Source: Bugula neritina (lineage: Eukaryota; Bryozoa; Gymnolaemata; Cheilostomatida; Bugulidae). From it: DNA of 64,000 nucleotides. Made by a program: the position numbers and the translations under genes. Below the pieces are notes generated by a model that was not told the DNA's origin, did not search any database, and saw nothing but the letters and a program-made list of their open reading frames with translations. Shown in pieces: positions 49,697-62,907 of this stretch (position 1 is its first letter; the number at the start of each line of letters is the position of its first letter). Location of the stretch: positions 12,358,963 to 12,422,962 of the forward strand of contig OZ037770.1 of assembly GCA_964035545.1 (NCBI GenBank). The letters are read 5' to 3'.

Positions 49697-50333
49697 ACTG
49701 CTCATATATGTCTATTTATTTTTCTCTGATTTCCACTTATTCTTTGTTCAAATAGATATTTTCAAACTTGTAGAACCATGCTCCTATTGTCATCATTATT
49801 TTTTTCAAAAATACCCTTTTTAAATTTCAAAAATTGTTATAAAAATAATAAGTTTTAGCCTGCTGACTCTTGACCCTCGGCCTACTTTATTATAAAAACT
49901 GTGTTACAATAAATAATTTATAAATGAAAACTATTCTTATATATGCTTAGTTCATTTTTAACTGCACATGTACATGTATAAAGCTATTTAATACATGTAT
50001 ATAATGTATAATAATAGTAAAAGTTAGAGAAGTAAAATGATGCAATATGGCTAGGTCCATAAAATGTTGTTTCACATTTTGAAATCTAATATTTTTAAAC
50101 ACTTGCATATAATAAGCTAGATTATATATAATGTGTACAATATGAATCAGAAATTTGCATGTATATATACAATTTAATTTAAGGATTTAATTTAAATGGA
50201 TCTTAAATAATTAAATAATTATTTAAAGAAAGAAGAATCATTTCTCAACCTAAATTATTGATAAAAATTATTCAAAGCTATAATTGATAAAAACACTTTT
50301 AAGTAGCAGCTATAATAGGGGTCATATCCCAGA

Positions 50334-50543
50334 GAGCAGCCGTGGTCTAGGGGTTAAAGTTCTTGCTTTGTGAACACGAAGTCATGAATTCGAGCCAGGA
50401 CAAAGGCCATTGGTGTGCTAGGAAGAGCATCCAGTCATAATTGCTCCTGTGCCTCATTTGAACATGTCCTTAGCCCGTTCTAACAAAAACCCTTTCTATC
50501 AGGGGTTTCTCACAGGGATGGGGACTATAAACTTGCATGAGAG
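50334..50543 (+). mobile_element. tRNA-derived SINE, copy c
   Basis: Near full length: agcagccgtggtctaggggt (A-box region), gaattcgagccagg (B-box region), agcatccagtcataattgct, tcctgtgcctca, tcaggggtttctcacaggga and a tail with cttgcatgagag. Confidence 0.88.
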
Positions 50544-51267
50544 TTATAGGGGTTATATCTCACAATGCTTTAGACTTAACTACCTTATATAGCCACATTT
50601 ACATCTGAAATCTAGTAAAATAATATAGTGTTACATAATATAAATTGTTTCATGTTGCTATGACAGTAATTAGTCTATGGAAAAAGCTTATGACATATAT
50701 ATACTCTAATCTGCCATTCATTTTTTTCAGTTTGAATATAAGACTGTAGATAAGATGTTTTACAAGAACTTCATTGATCAGTGCAAAGCATTGAATGTGG
50801 TGATACAAAAGAACAGAATTAATTTCCTTTTAAGCTATAATTGCAATCATTCTTTTTTGAAAAAATAGTTAGAACCTATAACTATAAAGTAAATGTAAAA
50901 ATTAATCACATTTTCTTAAAAGCAAGTAGTTTGTTTCATGCAGCTTTTTATTTGATACGTGGAGCCTTTGTTGTAGAGATGAGTCTATTTATATCTATGC
51001 ACTGAGGTGAATTACCTGCAGACGTATCGGAAAACTATAATATCTATATAGGAACAAAATATAACGTTCTTCAAATTTAGGTTGGAATAAAAAAACCAAT
51101 CTTTCGGTTTGATTATTTCCGAGTGCACATAAATGTTTTTAAGTTTTGATCTGCATGAAAACGTTATTTTAAAGTACATGTTAAAATTTTCAAATTCTCT
51201 TTTCTCTTGCATCATAGTTTTTTGTGCTTATAAAATTAGGGAGACTTCAAAATTAAACTAATAAATA

Positions 51268-51545
51268 GTGTGTGCACGTGTTATGTGTTATGTGTGTTGT
51301 GTGTGTTGTGTGTGTTGCATGTGTTATGTGTTCTATGTTGTGTGTTGCCTGTTGTGTGTTGCGTGTTGTGTGTGTTGTGTGTGTTGTGTGTGTTGTGTGT
51401 GTTGTGTGTTATGTGTGTCGTGTGCTGTGCCTTGTGTGTACTATGTTGTGTGTTGCCTGTTGTGTGTTGCGTGTTGTGTGTGCATGTGTTGTGTGGGTAC
51501 GTGTTGTTTGTTGTGCATTGTGTGTTGTGTGCTGTGTTATGTCTG
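51268..51545. repeat. TGTGT/TGC-rich minisatellite
   Basis: Short units of tgtgtgttgtg with two copies of a longer block (tgttgtgtgttgcctgttgt) near 51336 and 51444. Cys/Val-rich and His/Thr/Asn-rich open frames are by-products of the repeat. Confidence 0.85.
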
Positions 51546-52331
51546 CATGAAAGTGGATATTGTTTTGTAGAATTCATGTTTACAGCATGTTGTAGAGTTA
51601 TGAATTATATTTATTATGGTTTTCTGAAATAAATTTGAAAAAAATACCTTTATTGATTATAGGGGGAACTTTATGGTTTGCAACCTGATATATTTGACTT
51701 TTCCATATCATTTTATTTGCAGTATCTAAACCCAACTTATTATATTGGCAACAATCTACAAATTCACTATTTATGTACAAAATCTTATATGTGCATGATA
51801 TATTTTGTATATTTTTCACATTTGAACATATTAATCACAATAATGTAACAGAAATATCATTTATGGTTTTTTGTAAGATAAAATAACAAAACAAATGTCA
51901 TGGGTAAGTTGACAATTACCAGTTAGATATGGATGTTATTTATAAAAAACCAATTCAAATTTTTCTAATCACAAACGTCTTTATCAACACAAACACTGAT
52001 TTGCAATATAGATTATGTTATAAGCAGTACAATATATTATGTTATAGAGAAATAAAAGTTAAAAAGTCCAATACTCAAGATGTTTCATATATATGTTAAA
52101 AATATTCGAACTGGTCTTCAATTGCCAGCATCTATAAACCTGAAAGCTTCAGACCAGATAAAAAACTGCCCACAGTTGTTTGCATGGATGAGTTAATATT
52201 TTTCACAACATATAACAAAAAGCCACTAGTATATATGCAGTAGCCCTTACACTACACTCACTATAGATAATATTACATGGGGAGGGGGTGGGGTATAGCT
52301 CTTTAGACAATCAATTCATAACCTCTCAAAC

Positions 52332-54619
52332 CTAATAACCATGAACTTCAACCTCATGAAGGTTTAAAGCTGTTGTAGCATTGAATAGAATCTGAACAAA
52401 CCGGCCACTGATTGGTTGATCACATGTAGCTAGAGTGTAGTATTGGTTGAGATAACTATCAACATATTTACACAGAACTTCTCTGTTAGATCCAGTAAAC
52501 TCTATATCTTCCTCTGCCATAGCAACTGTTACTTCTGCGTTCATTGCTTTCTGACTGTATTCTATTTCTATAAAATTATAATTCATCTATGAAACTTTCT
52601 TTTAAAAGTCTGAAAGTTTAATCTTTTGATTAACCTTGACTGCATGTGCATTATTTTCAAAAACTGCTCATTTTTAGCTTGTTTAGATTTTTTGATTATG
52701 GCTGGTGCAAAAAATTCTATGCTGATTTTTCACAATTGACTTTGATAAAAGAGTAGAAAAAAATTAGAGCACTTATTCAATCCCAGGATCATTAATGAAG
52801 CTATATTACTGCTGTTTATATCCAAAGTTTGTGCATATGTGATACACAATATAGTGCAGATATGTTCTACCAATAAGGCAATCATACTCACCCTTAAATC
52901 TGTTGAGAATGTTAACAGCCCAGACACAGTGTACATCTCCCAGGTCTACTCTCCACCATGGTCTAGTCTCTCTTAAACTATGTACCATTGATATTCGTTC
53001 ATCTGCAGTTTCATATAGATACCGTCTACGGCTGCAGCCGCACCAAATGATAATTTCTTGACGGAATATTCCAGAACAGATGATAGTTCTGCTAATTTAT
53101 CTAGAAAGATAAAATTATGAGTTGTTGCTTCAGAACTTTTATTGATTTTATTACAAATTTTTTGATTTTATAAATTTTATTACATTCAATTTTTTTATGT
53201 CTAAATTTTAAGGCCAGTATTTACATTAAAAACTTTGTAACATGTTTTAATGTCTGTGATATGTAATAAATCAAATAATAGATCATTAATCACTTAATAA
53301 GGCATTTCCTATAAAACTTGCATTCAAAAACCAAAAGTTGAATCTGAGTTCTTTGCTATAATAAAAACTGAAAATATTAATATAATTATTTCTCAACTTA
53401 AAATATGATATAAATCAGGGTTGGGATCAAATACATGTGAATGTAATTATTTACAATTACAGGAAAATTTGTCAATCACAGTTACAATTATAATTACAGT
53501 TAAAAAGTAATGTAATTAATTACAAGTACAATTACATGGCAATGTAATTAATTACAATTGCTAATAATTTTGTTCTCGCAAGAGATAAATAGAAGTTATG
53601 CCATCTAACTTCTAGGGTCCAACTACTAGGGGCAATTTTGACAGTGGTGAACCTTCTTTGTTGTCAAAGGTGATACTGTACTACATTGACTTAGTCTGAA
53701 CTTCTTAGTTAACGCAGTAGGCATGGTAGGAAATATAGGGAATTTTTAAAATTTTAAAGTTTGAAGTAATTGACGTGTAATTGTAAAGTAATTGTAAAAA
53801 TCAATTAAATGCATTACATATGTAATTGATTACCATTACAATTGAAATTACATTTCTATGCATGCATCAATTACAAATTACATTTAATTACTTGAAAAAA
53901 TTAAATAATTACAACCAATTACAATTGCAAATTACAATTACCCCAAACCTGATATAAATATCAATAAAATTGCTCACTTCTAGCGAGTAATTTAGTGAAT
54001 CTTTCTCTAACATCTGCTCTGATGTAGAAATCAGAATCATCTCCCTGTCCTTCAGGATACAGATTAGGGTTAACACATGTTTTAGCAGAGCATTTCTTGG
54101 TTAGCAAGTCATATGTGAATCCATTGCATTCTTTATTTTTCAAGCAATGAAAACCACAGTTATAGCTGGTAGAAATCGCCGTCCCAGAGTCATGTTGTGA
54201 AATGTTGGAGAGAGATTCTGGCATGACATAACTCTTGTAGAAGACAGCCTGGTTACCAGATACAGCCAGAGCTGTAAACTTTACTAACAGCACTGCAAAA
54301 ATATTATTTATAAAACAAATTCATTACCAGCTGTTTATTTTAGAAATGTTATATAATTTTTTACAACTATATAAACTGCCGTGCATATGTCTTGATCAGA
54401 ATGATAAACTGAAAACTAAAAGCATGCAGGTGTATCAGTTTCTATTCAAACAATTACTTTGTATGCCAACATTTAAGTATCCATACATTAATATGTGCAT
54501 TTTGATTCTTTATTTGTCTAAAATTAAAACCACAAATGATATAAAATACTAGCAGAATGAAATTTGCTTTTAAAAAAGATTTGCTTACCAAGTTTGCATG
54601 TCCTAAACCTGTCTTGCAT
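52332..54619 (-). pseudogene. PAN/apple plus fucolectin-domain gene, copy 2, with a frameshift
   Basis: Minus-strand exons: 54619-54589 (start), 54292-53978, 53100-52892 and 52567-52332. Exon 1 joined to exon 2 starts MQDRFRTCKLVLLVKFTALA, a plausible signal peptide. Exon 2 has a PAN/apple-like module (NCGFHCLKNKECNGFTYD, then KKCSAKTC). Exons 3 and 4 form an F5/8C fucolectin domain (RPWWRVDLGDVHCVW; LHEVEVHGY). In exon 3, two extra bases (AT at about 53008-53016, read TATCTATATGAAAC) throw the frame after VDGIY. The exon is 209 nt where a phase-compatible length would be 207. The downstream frame is otherwise well kept, so this is a recent pseudogene, a polymorphism or a sequence error. A hAT-type MITE lies in the intron between exons 2 and 3. 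Confidence 0.72.
53416..53951. mobile_element. hAT-type MITE, 536 bp, with 8-bp target duplication
   Basis: Left end CAGGGTTGGGATCAA; right end reads, on the minus strand, CAGGTTTGGGG. It is flanked on both sides by the 8-bp direct repeat ATATAAAT (53408-53415 and 53952-53959), the hallmark of hAT insertion. The interior is rich in taattacaatt and tgtaatt words and codes for nothing. It lies in the fucolectin copy 2 intron. Confidence 0.85.
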
Positions 54620-55956
54620 TTTTTCCAAACCCCTAGTAGCAACCTTAGCAAATATTAGTTTAGCTACACCAAATGTGGTGAACTTTCCTAACAAGTGACT
54701 TCATCTCTAATGTTTTTGATTATCTGTTAAATACCATATATTCCAGGAAAGATAATTAATTTGAAACATAAGTTTAGGTTAAAGTTCTTTAAAAATATAG
54801 AAAATCTTTATCTGTAAACATAATAAAGTTTGCTTGAAACTATTGATTGTCATTAGCGTTAAAGTTAGAGTTATAGAGCTGTATCAATAAAAGAAAAGAA
54901 ATTTCTAATTACTTTTTTCTTGTACATGTATAATACACAGCACATTTGTTTGATGATGATCAAAGATCTTAAATATAGTGTAATGAATTAATAGCAGTCT
55001 TTATCTATATACAATGGAGCAGCCGTGGTCTAGGGGTTAGAGCGTTTGCCTAGTAAACACGAAGGTCATGGGTTCGAGCCCTGACAAAGGCCATTGGTGA
55101 TGTTAGGAAGAGCATCCAGTCATAATTGCTCCTGTGCCTCATTTAAACAAGTCCTTAGCCCGCTTTAACAAAAACCCTTTCTATCAGGGGTTTCTCACAG
55201 GGATAGTGACTATAAACTTGCGCGAGTTTTTTTTTTATCAATATACAATAAAAGCAAGTTATGTATATTCTGCAGTAGATATATAAAACAAGTCTATTTG
55301 TTTTAGTAATTGCCTGTGCTTTGCTTTATATACCTACAATGTATCTGTTGATGCTATATATGCATTATATAAACGCATGTATAGTTGGAATTTTACTTTA
55401 CTTAACTTATTAATGCTATTATAGTACCTACAGCATAAAATATATCATACAGCATAAGCTAGCTATCAAAATATAGCTGCATAAACGAAATACTTATACA
55501 GCTTTTTCATATTAATTTTAAAAAGCATTATTCTTTATAAAGAAAAACAAGCTGAGTTATACAAAAACCTACAGCGTCAATTAGCCTTTATTATAATACA
55601 TGTGCAACTATAAAAAGAAGCCCAAGTATTTATTCTTCGCGCAGGTATAGCCTAAGTTGTTTATATTTGCCCTTAGAACATCTCAAGCTAAATTAGTTTA
55701 TATCGTTGAAAATTTTTACAAAGAAGAATGATTAGTTCAAGCTACTATGTTACTATAATTATTTTAATTTATGATTATACTTTAACATAAAAATTTGAAA
55801 CAATACATTACACAGGGTCATCACATAATGTTACATATTTAAACCGCTGGATATTCTTAAAATGGAGAAGTGCTTAATAATTTTTGGTAAAAATTATATT
55901 CAAATGGGAGGATTTGTATTTCATAATTATTCAGTTTTGTCTTGATCTCTCTGCAG
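54620..55956. other. Intergenic region with one SINE
   Basis: Lies between the divergent fucolectin copy 2 and membrane-protein gene D. Holds SINE copy d and AT-rich DNA. No other gene seen. Confidence 0.5.
55016..55237 (+). mobile_element. tRNA-derived SINE, copy d (best preserved)
   Basis: Carries a tRNA-like head with A-box region gtggtctaggggttagagc and B box gggttcgagccc, which match RNA polymerase III internal promoter patterns. A conserved body follows (aaggccattggtgatgttag; agcatccagtcataattgc; gtccttagcccgctttaac; tcaggggtttctcacaggga), then cttgcgcgag and a T run. It is the type copy for the seven seen in this window. Confidence 0.92.
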
Positions 55957-55980
55957 CCTGAGCTGACAGCAATTGAAGAG

Positions 55981-56760
55981 ATGACTCAGAGTGAACAAAC
56001 CAATTTATTGGTAAACCCAGAGCTGTCCTCCAACAGATCCAGAAGGGAAGAAAGAAGACAATTCCAAGTAGCACTCAACGCCTCCACTCCAGATCAGATA
56101 AAAGTTTCAAATGTTTTTGGATTTATCTGCAAGCAAATTTAGCTTTTTATAGTAAGTGACATACATGTGTATATAGTTTGTAACTGACTTTTGCAACTTT
56201 CGCTGTTTGAATTCTGCTGTTGAGTAAACCTATAACAAAGCAATTAAAATTTTTAAGCAACAATTAACTTAAGTTCATTGTATAAAGCAGCTTATAAGAG
56301 ACTTAATATATCAGCTTTAGTCTCAAAACTTACATATGTATACTTTTGACCTGCATGGTTGACTAAGGTAACAGTATAGTTGTAAATCTCAAATTGAGAA
56401 TATCAGAAGAACTTTCTTCTCTTTTCATACTAAACAGTAAAGTTGATTTAATGCTGCAAAAATTAAATTTTTATTAAAAAGTAACAATAACTTTTGTAAA
56501 AAAGCAGATTTTTGTAAATATTCAATTATTTGTTTGACTCTTTGAATCACATTTTAAGTCTTAAAACTTTTTCTGTCTATGTTGAGCTAGAAGTGTCAGT
56601 TTGTTGACAGGTTGAAACAAGTGCTTGGAACAAGTTTGACCAGTTGCTTCAACCAGTTAAAGTGAGGCGTGGCTTCATTTGTGTAGGCATAGGCTTCATT
56701 CTACTTGGAGTTATTCTATTTATAGCAGCAGTAATTCTGCAACAGACTTTCTACTTGTAG
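55981..56760 (+). CDS. Membrane-protein family member D (doubtful, possibly broken)
   Basis: The last exon 56611-56760 (acceptor gttgacag) encodes VETSAWNKFDQLLQPVKVRR, then a strong span GFICVGIGFILLGVILFIAAVIL and tail QQTFYL. It is 150 nt where the relatives have 159. The upstream exon starts after an acceptor at 55956; an ATG at 55981 gives MTQSEQTNLLVNPEL and an Arg/Glu-rich stretch. The best donor (aGTAAGTG, exon end 56151) is in phase but comes after an in-frame TAG at 56140-56142. A weaker in-phase donor at 56067 (CAAGTAGCA) would avoid the stop and give about 78 aa. No acidic repeats or Cys cluster, so it is the most diverged member. Either a short functional gene or one with a nonsense change. 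Confidence 0.45.
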
Positions 56761-57437
56761 CACCAAGTCAAGATTCATAAGGTCAAAAATATGGCTGTTT
56801 TATATTACTGTTTCAATTTATATATATATGTAAGATTTTTATTAACTGCAAAGCAATGCTCAGCATCTCATTGTGGGTGAAATTTACTTTTAAATAAAGA
56901 TATCAAAATGACTTTAAATTAGCTTTTTCCTTAAGAATTCCAGCTTTTAAGGCTGTTACAACTATAAAACTCTTTCTAGCTCACATATATGCATAACAAT
57001 ATAACCATAAAGTTTTAAGTGAAAGTAGACAATCAGAGCAAAAAGCTAATAAAAGGACATAGAAGTTGCAGTTCTTTTATATTCAGGTTTGCTATTTCAT
57101 TTCTGGTATGCTATCTGAAACTAGTTCTAATTATTGAGGCATTTTAAGTAGCAATTAATTATGACTATTTCAACCAATTGATAGAACAACCTTAATTTTT
57201 CACAAAGGCTGCAGTAAAATATTAGCTAGAAAGTTCTTTACCATGTTTAGCAGTTTTAAAATTATATAAACACGTAGCTATAATTTATAGACACTTAAAA
57301 CTGACGGAAAACTTGCCGAAATATAAAATAATTTAGGCCTATGCCTTCATGTCTTTTTAAGAAGAACCTATATTCAATAATATAAGTATAATCTTTAGAA
57401 TAGGTGAACTAACTTTAGATTGAGTTCCATCTGCAGA
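56761..57437. other. Intergenic region between members D and E
   Basis: No gene seen. A TATA-dinucleotide stretch at about 56819 and a possible polyadenylation signal AATAAA near 56895 follow gene D. It should contain the promoter and untranslated exon of E. Confidence 0.4.
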
Positions 57438-58674
57438 ATGGATGTATCAAATGAGAGTAGAATGGTTAATGAAGAGCAAAATGACAGAGATCCTTTTCTA
57501 CCTCTGGGAGAAAGTCTAATTGAAGAGCTGCCAAGTGGGGAAGATGGTCACAGCAGATGGCTAAGATGGGCCATGCAGTCTCCTTATGTAATCAATGTCT
57601 ACGATAATGGAGAAACTGAGTGGATCTTTCCAGATAACGAAGAAAATACCAGAAATGCAGAAAATATAAAAAACACAGATATTAGAGTTGGTGAAGAGAA
57701 TAGAGAAAATCTTTCAACTGTTAACAGTTCAAGTCCACTTCTTGGAAGTGATCAGGAAAGTTTAGAGGTACATTATTTTGCAGTTGCTACAACAATAAAA
57801 TAGGAATCTTCTATATGTTCATGTAGCTATAATAGAATCAAATATTTACTTCATATAATATACTCACACAAGTTTACAGTCACTATCCCTGTGTAGAACC
57901 CTTGATAAAAAAGGTTTTTTAAAGCGAGCTAAAGACTTATATGAGGCACATGCAGAGCAATTGTGACTGGATGTTTTGCCTATAAAATCACCAATTAATG
58001 ACCTTTACTGAAATTTGAACTGTGATGTATGTATACCTTATGTAAACCAACCTTCCACACTATACATTATAATTGTCATGGAAAAGATTCAATTTGTTTC
58101 AGTTTAATTGACTTCACTAAGACTTTAACTTTTTATCGCAGGTGTACTAAGCTATAGTTCATTATAGACAATGATTGCTCCCCAATTATTACTTTACAAT
58201 TATTACTTTCATACATTTTCATCATTTTAATTAGTATTTCTGTCAGACAAATTGCTAGCTGCAAGAGAATATATACAAAATGCTTGTATATATGTAAGTG
58301 TGTATAGTAAGTATGAAATGAAAATTAAAATTGTTGAAAAACTATAACAAATAAGTTATTTCTCATCTCTGGCAGTTTTAAGAGCTGATCTTGCAATTTG
58401 TATACTATTGCACAATTTCAGCATGTTTTGCTGCTTGTTTTTTAAATGAATTATTTTTACACAAAAAGATGGCTATATATTATTGTAGCTAAAAATCTAC
58501 TTCTCTTTTATAAAGGAGGTGGGGAGATACAGACCATGCCAATGTTCTTCTTCTAACAGACTTCAAGGATCAGCAGTGTGTGCCTTTGTGTGCTGCGTGT
58601 TACTTTTCACTATTGTCTGTGCTGCTGTTTTTGTTTTGAACTATGAACTCCACCTATTACCAAAGCTTGAATAA
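57438..58674 (+). CDS. Acidic C-terminal single-span membrane protein E, 162 aa
   Basis: Exons 57438-57767 (110 codons) and 58516-58674 (52 codons plus TAA) join in phase 0. The ATG lies 1 nt after the acceptor ctgcag, as expected from the 5'-UTR intron plan of A and C. The first exon is acidic with different sequence: MDVSNESRMVNEEQNDRDPF, then a Trp-containing block (SRWLRWAMQSPYVINVYDNG, TEWIFPDNEENTRNAENI). The last exon gives EVGRYRPCQCSSSNRLQGSA, a Cys-rich span (VCAFVCCVLLFTIVCAAVFVL) and a tail NYELHLLPKLE. The exon plan and the exact 159-nt last exon place it in the A/C family despite low sequence identity. Function unknown. A reverse SINE fragment lies in its intron. A likely polyadenylation signal AATAAA is near 58876. 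Confidence 0.68.
57865..58020 (-). mobile_element. tRNA-derived SINE, copy e (reverse, truncated head)
   Basis: Reverse complement of the SINE tail and body (actcacacaagtttacagtc; tatgaggcaca; gcaattgtgactggatg on plus). The tRNA-like head is missing. Lies in the intron of gene E. Confidence 0.72.
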
Positions 58675-60416
<1,742 letters not shown>

Positions 60417-61596
60417 TTCTGTTGGTACAGCTTGCAGCTCTGGCTGTGTTTGGTTACCAGACTGTCCTTTACAAGAGCTATGCCATGCCAGAATCTCTAT
60501 CCAACATTTCACAACATGACTCTCTGGGACAGCCATTTCTACTCTTTACTGTGGCTTTGATTGTATGAGAAGAGAAGAATGCAATGGATTTACATATGAT
60601 TGGCTAACCAAGAAGTGCTCTGTTAAAACATGTGTTAACCCTAATCTGTATCCTGAAGGAAGGGGAGATGATTCTGATTTCTACATCAGAGCAGATGTGG
60701 GCGAAAGTTTCAGTAAATTACTTGCTGGAAGTGAGCATAATTTACTTACAATAACTTTTTAAATTTATTTTGAAAAGATTTTATTTACAAAAATCATTGG
60801 TATAAAAGTTTTCATTAATTGCCAAGTTCAGCAATAATCGAACAATTGCTTTTCAAAATTATAATTAAAATTGCTATAAATTGCAGCAGAGACGCAACAA
60901 CAACTATAGTTTTTTCTAATTTCTATCACAACCACAATTATTTATGCTGTAATTCAATGTCAGATTGCCTTAATGATTCCTTTTTTCAACTTTGCAGATA
61001 AGTCAGCAAAGCTTTCTTCTGTTCTTCTTGACCCTATAGAAGGTGCAATACTGTTTGAAGCGGAGAAGGCCGTTGATGGAATCTATGAACTACCAGAAGA
61101 GCGTTTGTCAATGGCGCACAGTGAGTTAGAGAATAGACCATGGTGGAGAGTAGACCTGGGAGGTGTACACTGTGTCTGGGCTGTTAATATTCTGAACAGA
61201 TTTGGTAGTAAGTATAAACTTGTCTTGGAAACAAAAATTTTTTTTTTTAATTTTCATTTCTGACATCTGCTTTATATAAGTACATATAAATAGGTAATTC
61301 CCATTATACTCCGCGATAGTAACATAGCTCTCGTTTAGATATTACTCCATTAAGTTGATTTTGTCAAAGTTTTTAACACAGTAAACAGTTATAATTCAGA
61401 CAAACTTTTCAGTGTATAGCATTAGAGATTGTGATCAACTGAATCATATAATATACCACAATTAAGCATGAAGTACGCTATTTTATTGATTTAAATTGTT
61501 TGAATTCTCTGGAAATTAAATGTTTAACCAAGTCAGTCTGCCTCAGTTGACGATTCTTCTTGCAATTGTAAATTTGCACAGTTAGAGTTTTGTGTC

Positions 61597-61806
61597 AACT
61601 GTGGTGTACATAATGGTTAGAGCACTGGTCTAGTAAAAAGCACAGGGTCACTGCAGTAAAATTCAAACACCAAAATGGTGATGTTAGAAAGAGCATCCAG
61701 TCAGAATTGTTCTTGTGCTACATTTAAATACAGCTCTTGAAATGTTTTTTTTTTCAGGGACTCTCACATGTGTATAGCTCCTGTAAACTTGCATGCGCGA
61801 GTTCTT
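61597..61806 (+). mobile_element. tRNA-derived SINE, copy f (diverged)
   Basis: Retains actggtctagtaaaaagcac, atggtgatgttagaaagagc, atccagtcagaattgttctt and cttgcatgcgcgagtt. Forms an inverted pair with copy g about 300 bp away in the same intron. Confidence 0.7.
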
Positions 61807-62102
61807 TTAAGTTCTGGTATATTGTTCCAATTCAGCTACTTTGAGCTGTCTATTGCTATACTGATGCTCCAACAACAGCTATAATATATTGAAATTGAGT
61901 AATAGTTAGTCAGTAAATGTAATGAAAAAGTGTTTTATATTTCATCTTCCTCACAATGCACCATCATTTGATGCAGCTTCCCATTCAACAATGCAGTCGT
62001 GCCTTGTTAGCGTGTAATTAGATCTTTATGAGGGCTAATGTTGAGTTAAATTTGGTTAAGTTTAAATTTGTTTATGCTTATTTTCATTGCCCAAATAGAA
62101 AA

Positions 62103-62298
62103 AAACTCACGCAAGTTTAGAGTCGCTATCCCTGTGAGAAACCCCTGACAAAAAGAATTTTTGTTAGAAAAACCTAAGGACTTATTTGAATGAGGCACAG
62201 GAGCAATTATGAATGGTTGCTTTTCCTAACATCACCAATGGCCTTTGTCTGGACGTTTATTAGGCAAATGCTCTAACCCCTAGACCACAGCTGCTTCC
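62103..62298 (-). mobile_element. tRNA-derived SINE, copy g (reverse)
   Basis: Reverse complement of the SINE: actcacgcaagtttagagtc, ctatccctgtgagaaacccc, gaggcacaggagcaattatg, and ctaacccctagaccacagct as read on plus. An internal deletion removes most of the B-box area. Confidence 0.82.
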
Positions 62299-62787
62299 TT
62301 ATTTTCATTGCAAAAATGTAGCTTACATAACCGGAATTTTGAGCACTTTATCTTGTTTATGTTAGTCATATAAATAAAAGTGCATGCCTATAGAAATTAT
62401 AGGTCTTGCAGATTTTTTATGTGCAATAATTTGTAGTGGTTTCAAGTGTATTTATAAGACAATCTTTGCATTACAAATGTTTGTAGCAAATAAATGAAAA
62501 AATGTATTTCTATAAAAGAAAGCTTAGTATATGAAATTTTTCTTTTGCAAGGATTTAAACACAGTAAGAGATCAATCAACACAGAAGTGACAGTTGCTAT
62601 GGTAGAGGAAGATATAGAGTTTACTGGATCTAACAGAGAAGTTCTGTGTAAATATGTTGATGGTTATCTCAACAGATACTACACTCTGATTACATGTGAT
62701 CAACCAATCAGTGGCCGATTTGTCCAGATTCTGTTCAATGCTACAACTTGGTTAAATCTCTGCGAAATAGAGGTTCATGGATATTAG

Positions 62788-62812
62788 GAGCTTTTGGGGT
62801 GGTCACTGCATG

Positions 62813-62907
<95 letters not shown>

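Larger units (their letters stand above)
49697..52331. other. Intergenic region between gene C and fucolectin copy 2
   Basis: Holds a SINE (50334-50543) and a TGTGT-rich minisatellite (51268-51545). AT-rich remainder, no gene seen. Confidence 0.5.
60417..62787 (+). pseudogene. PAN/apple plus fucolectin-domain gene, copy 3, with a frameshift
   Basis: Exons 60417-60730, 60998-61207 and 62552-62787 parallel copy 2. The first starts LLVQLAALAVFGYQTVLYKS (end of the signal peptide) and continues to SNISQHDS. There an extra CT (tctctgggac at 60521 against tctgggac in copy 2) breaks the frame. After the break the PAN module resumes: YCGFDCMRREECNGFTYDW, KKCSVKTC. The exon is 314 nt where 312 is phase-compatible. 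The fucolectin exons are intact: EAEKAVDGIYE, RPWWRVDLGGVHCVW, then LCEIEVHGY. No first exon with an ATG was found. Without the frameshift it would be a secreted PAN-lectin. A polymorphism or sequencing error is possible because the rest is well conserved. Two SINEs lie in the last intron. Confidence 0.72.

Noticed and set aside
51268-51632. Cys/Val-rich and His/Asn/Thr-rich open frames
   Set aside because: They come from the TGTGT minisatellite and are open in several frames at once. The apparent Cys-rich peptide is an artefact.
53416-53951. CRISPR-like or satellite array of taattacaatt words
   Set aside because: Irregular spacing, and it is bounded by hAT ends and a target duplication; it is the inside of a MITE.
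55016-55090. tRNA gene
   Set aside because: A and B boxes are present, but the sequence does not close into a tRNA acceptor stem and it continues into the shared SINE body, so it is a SINE head.
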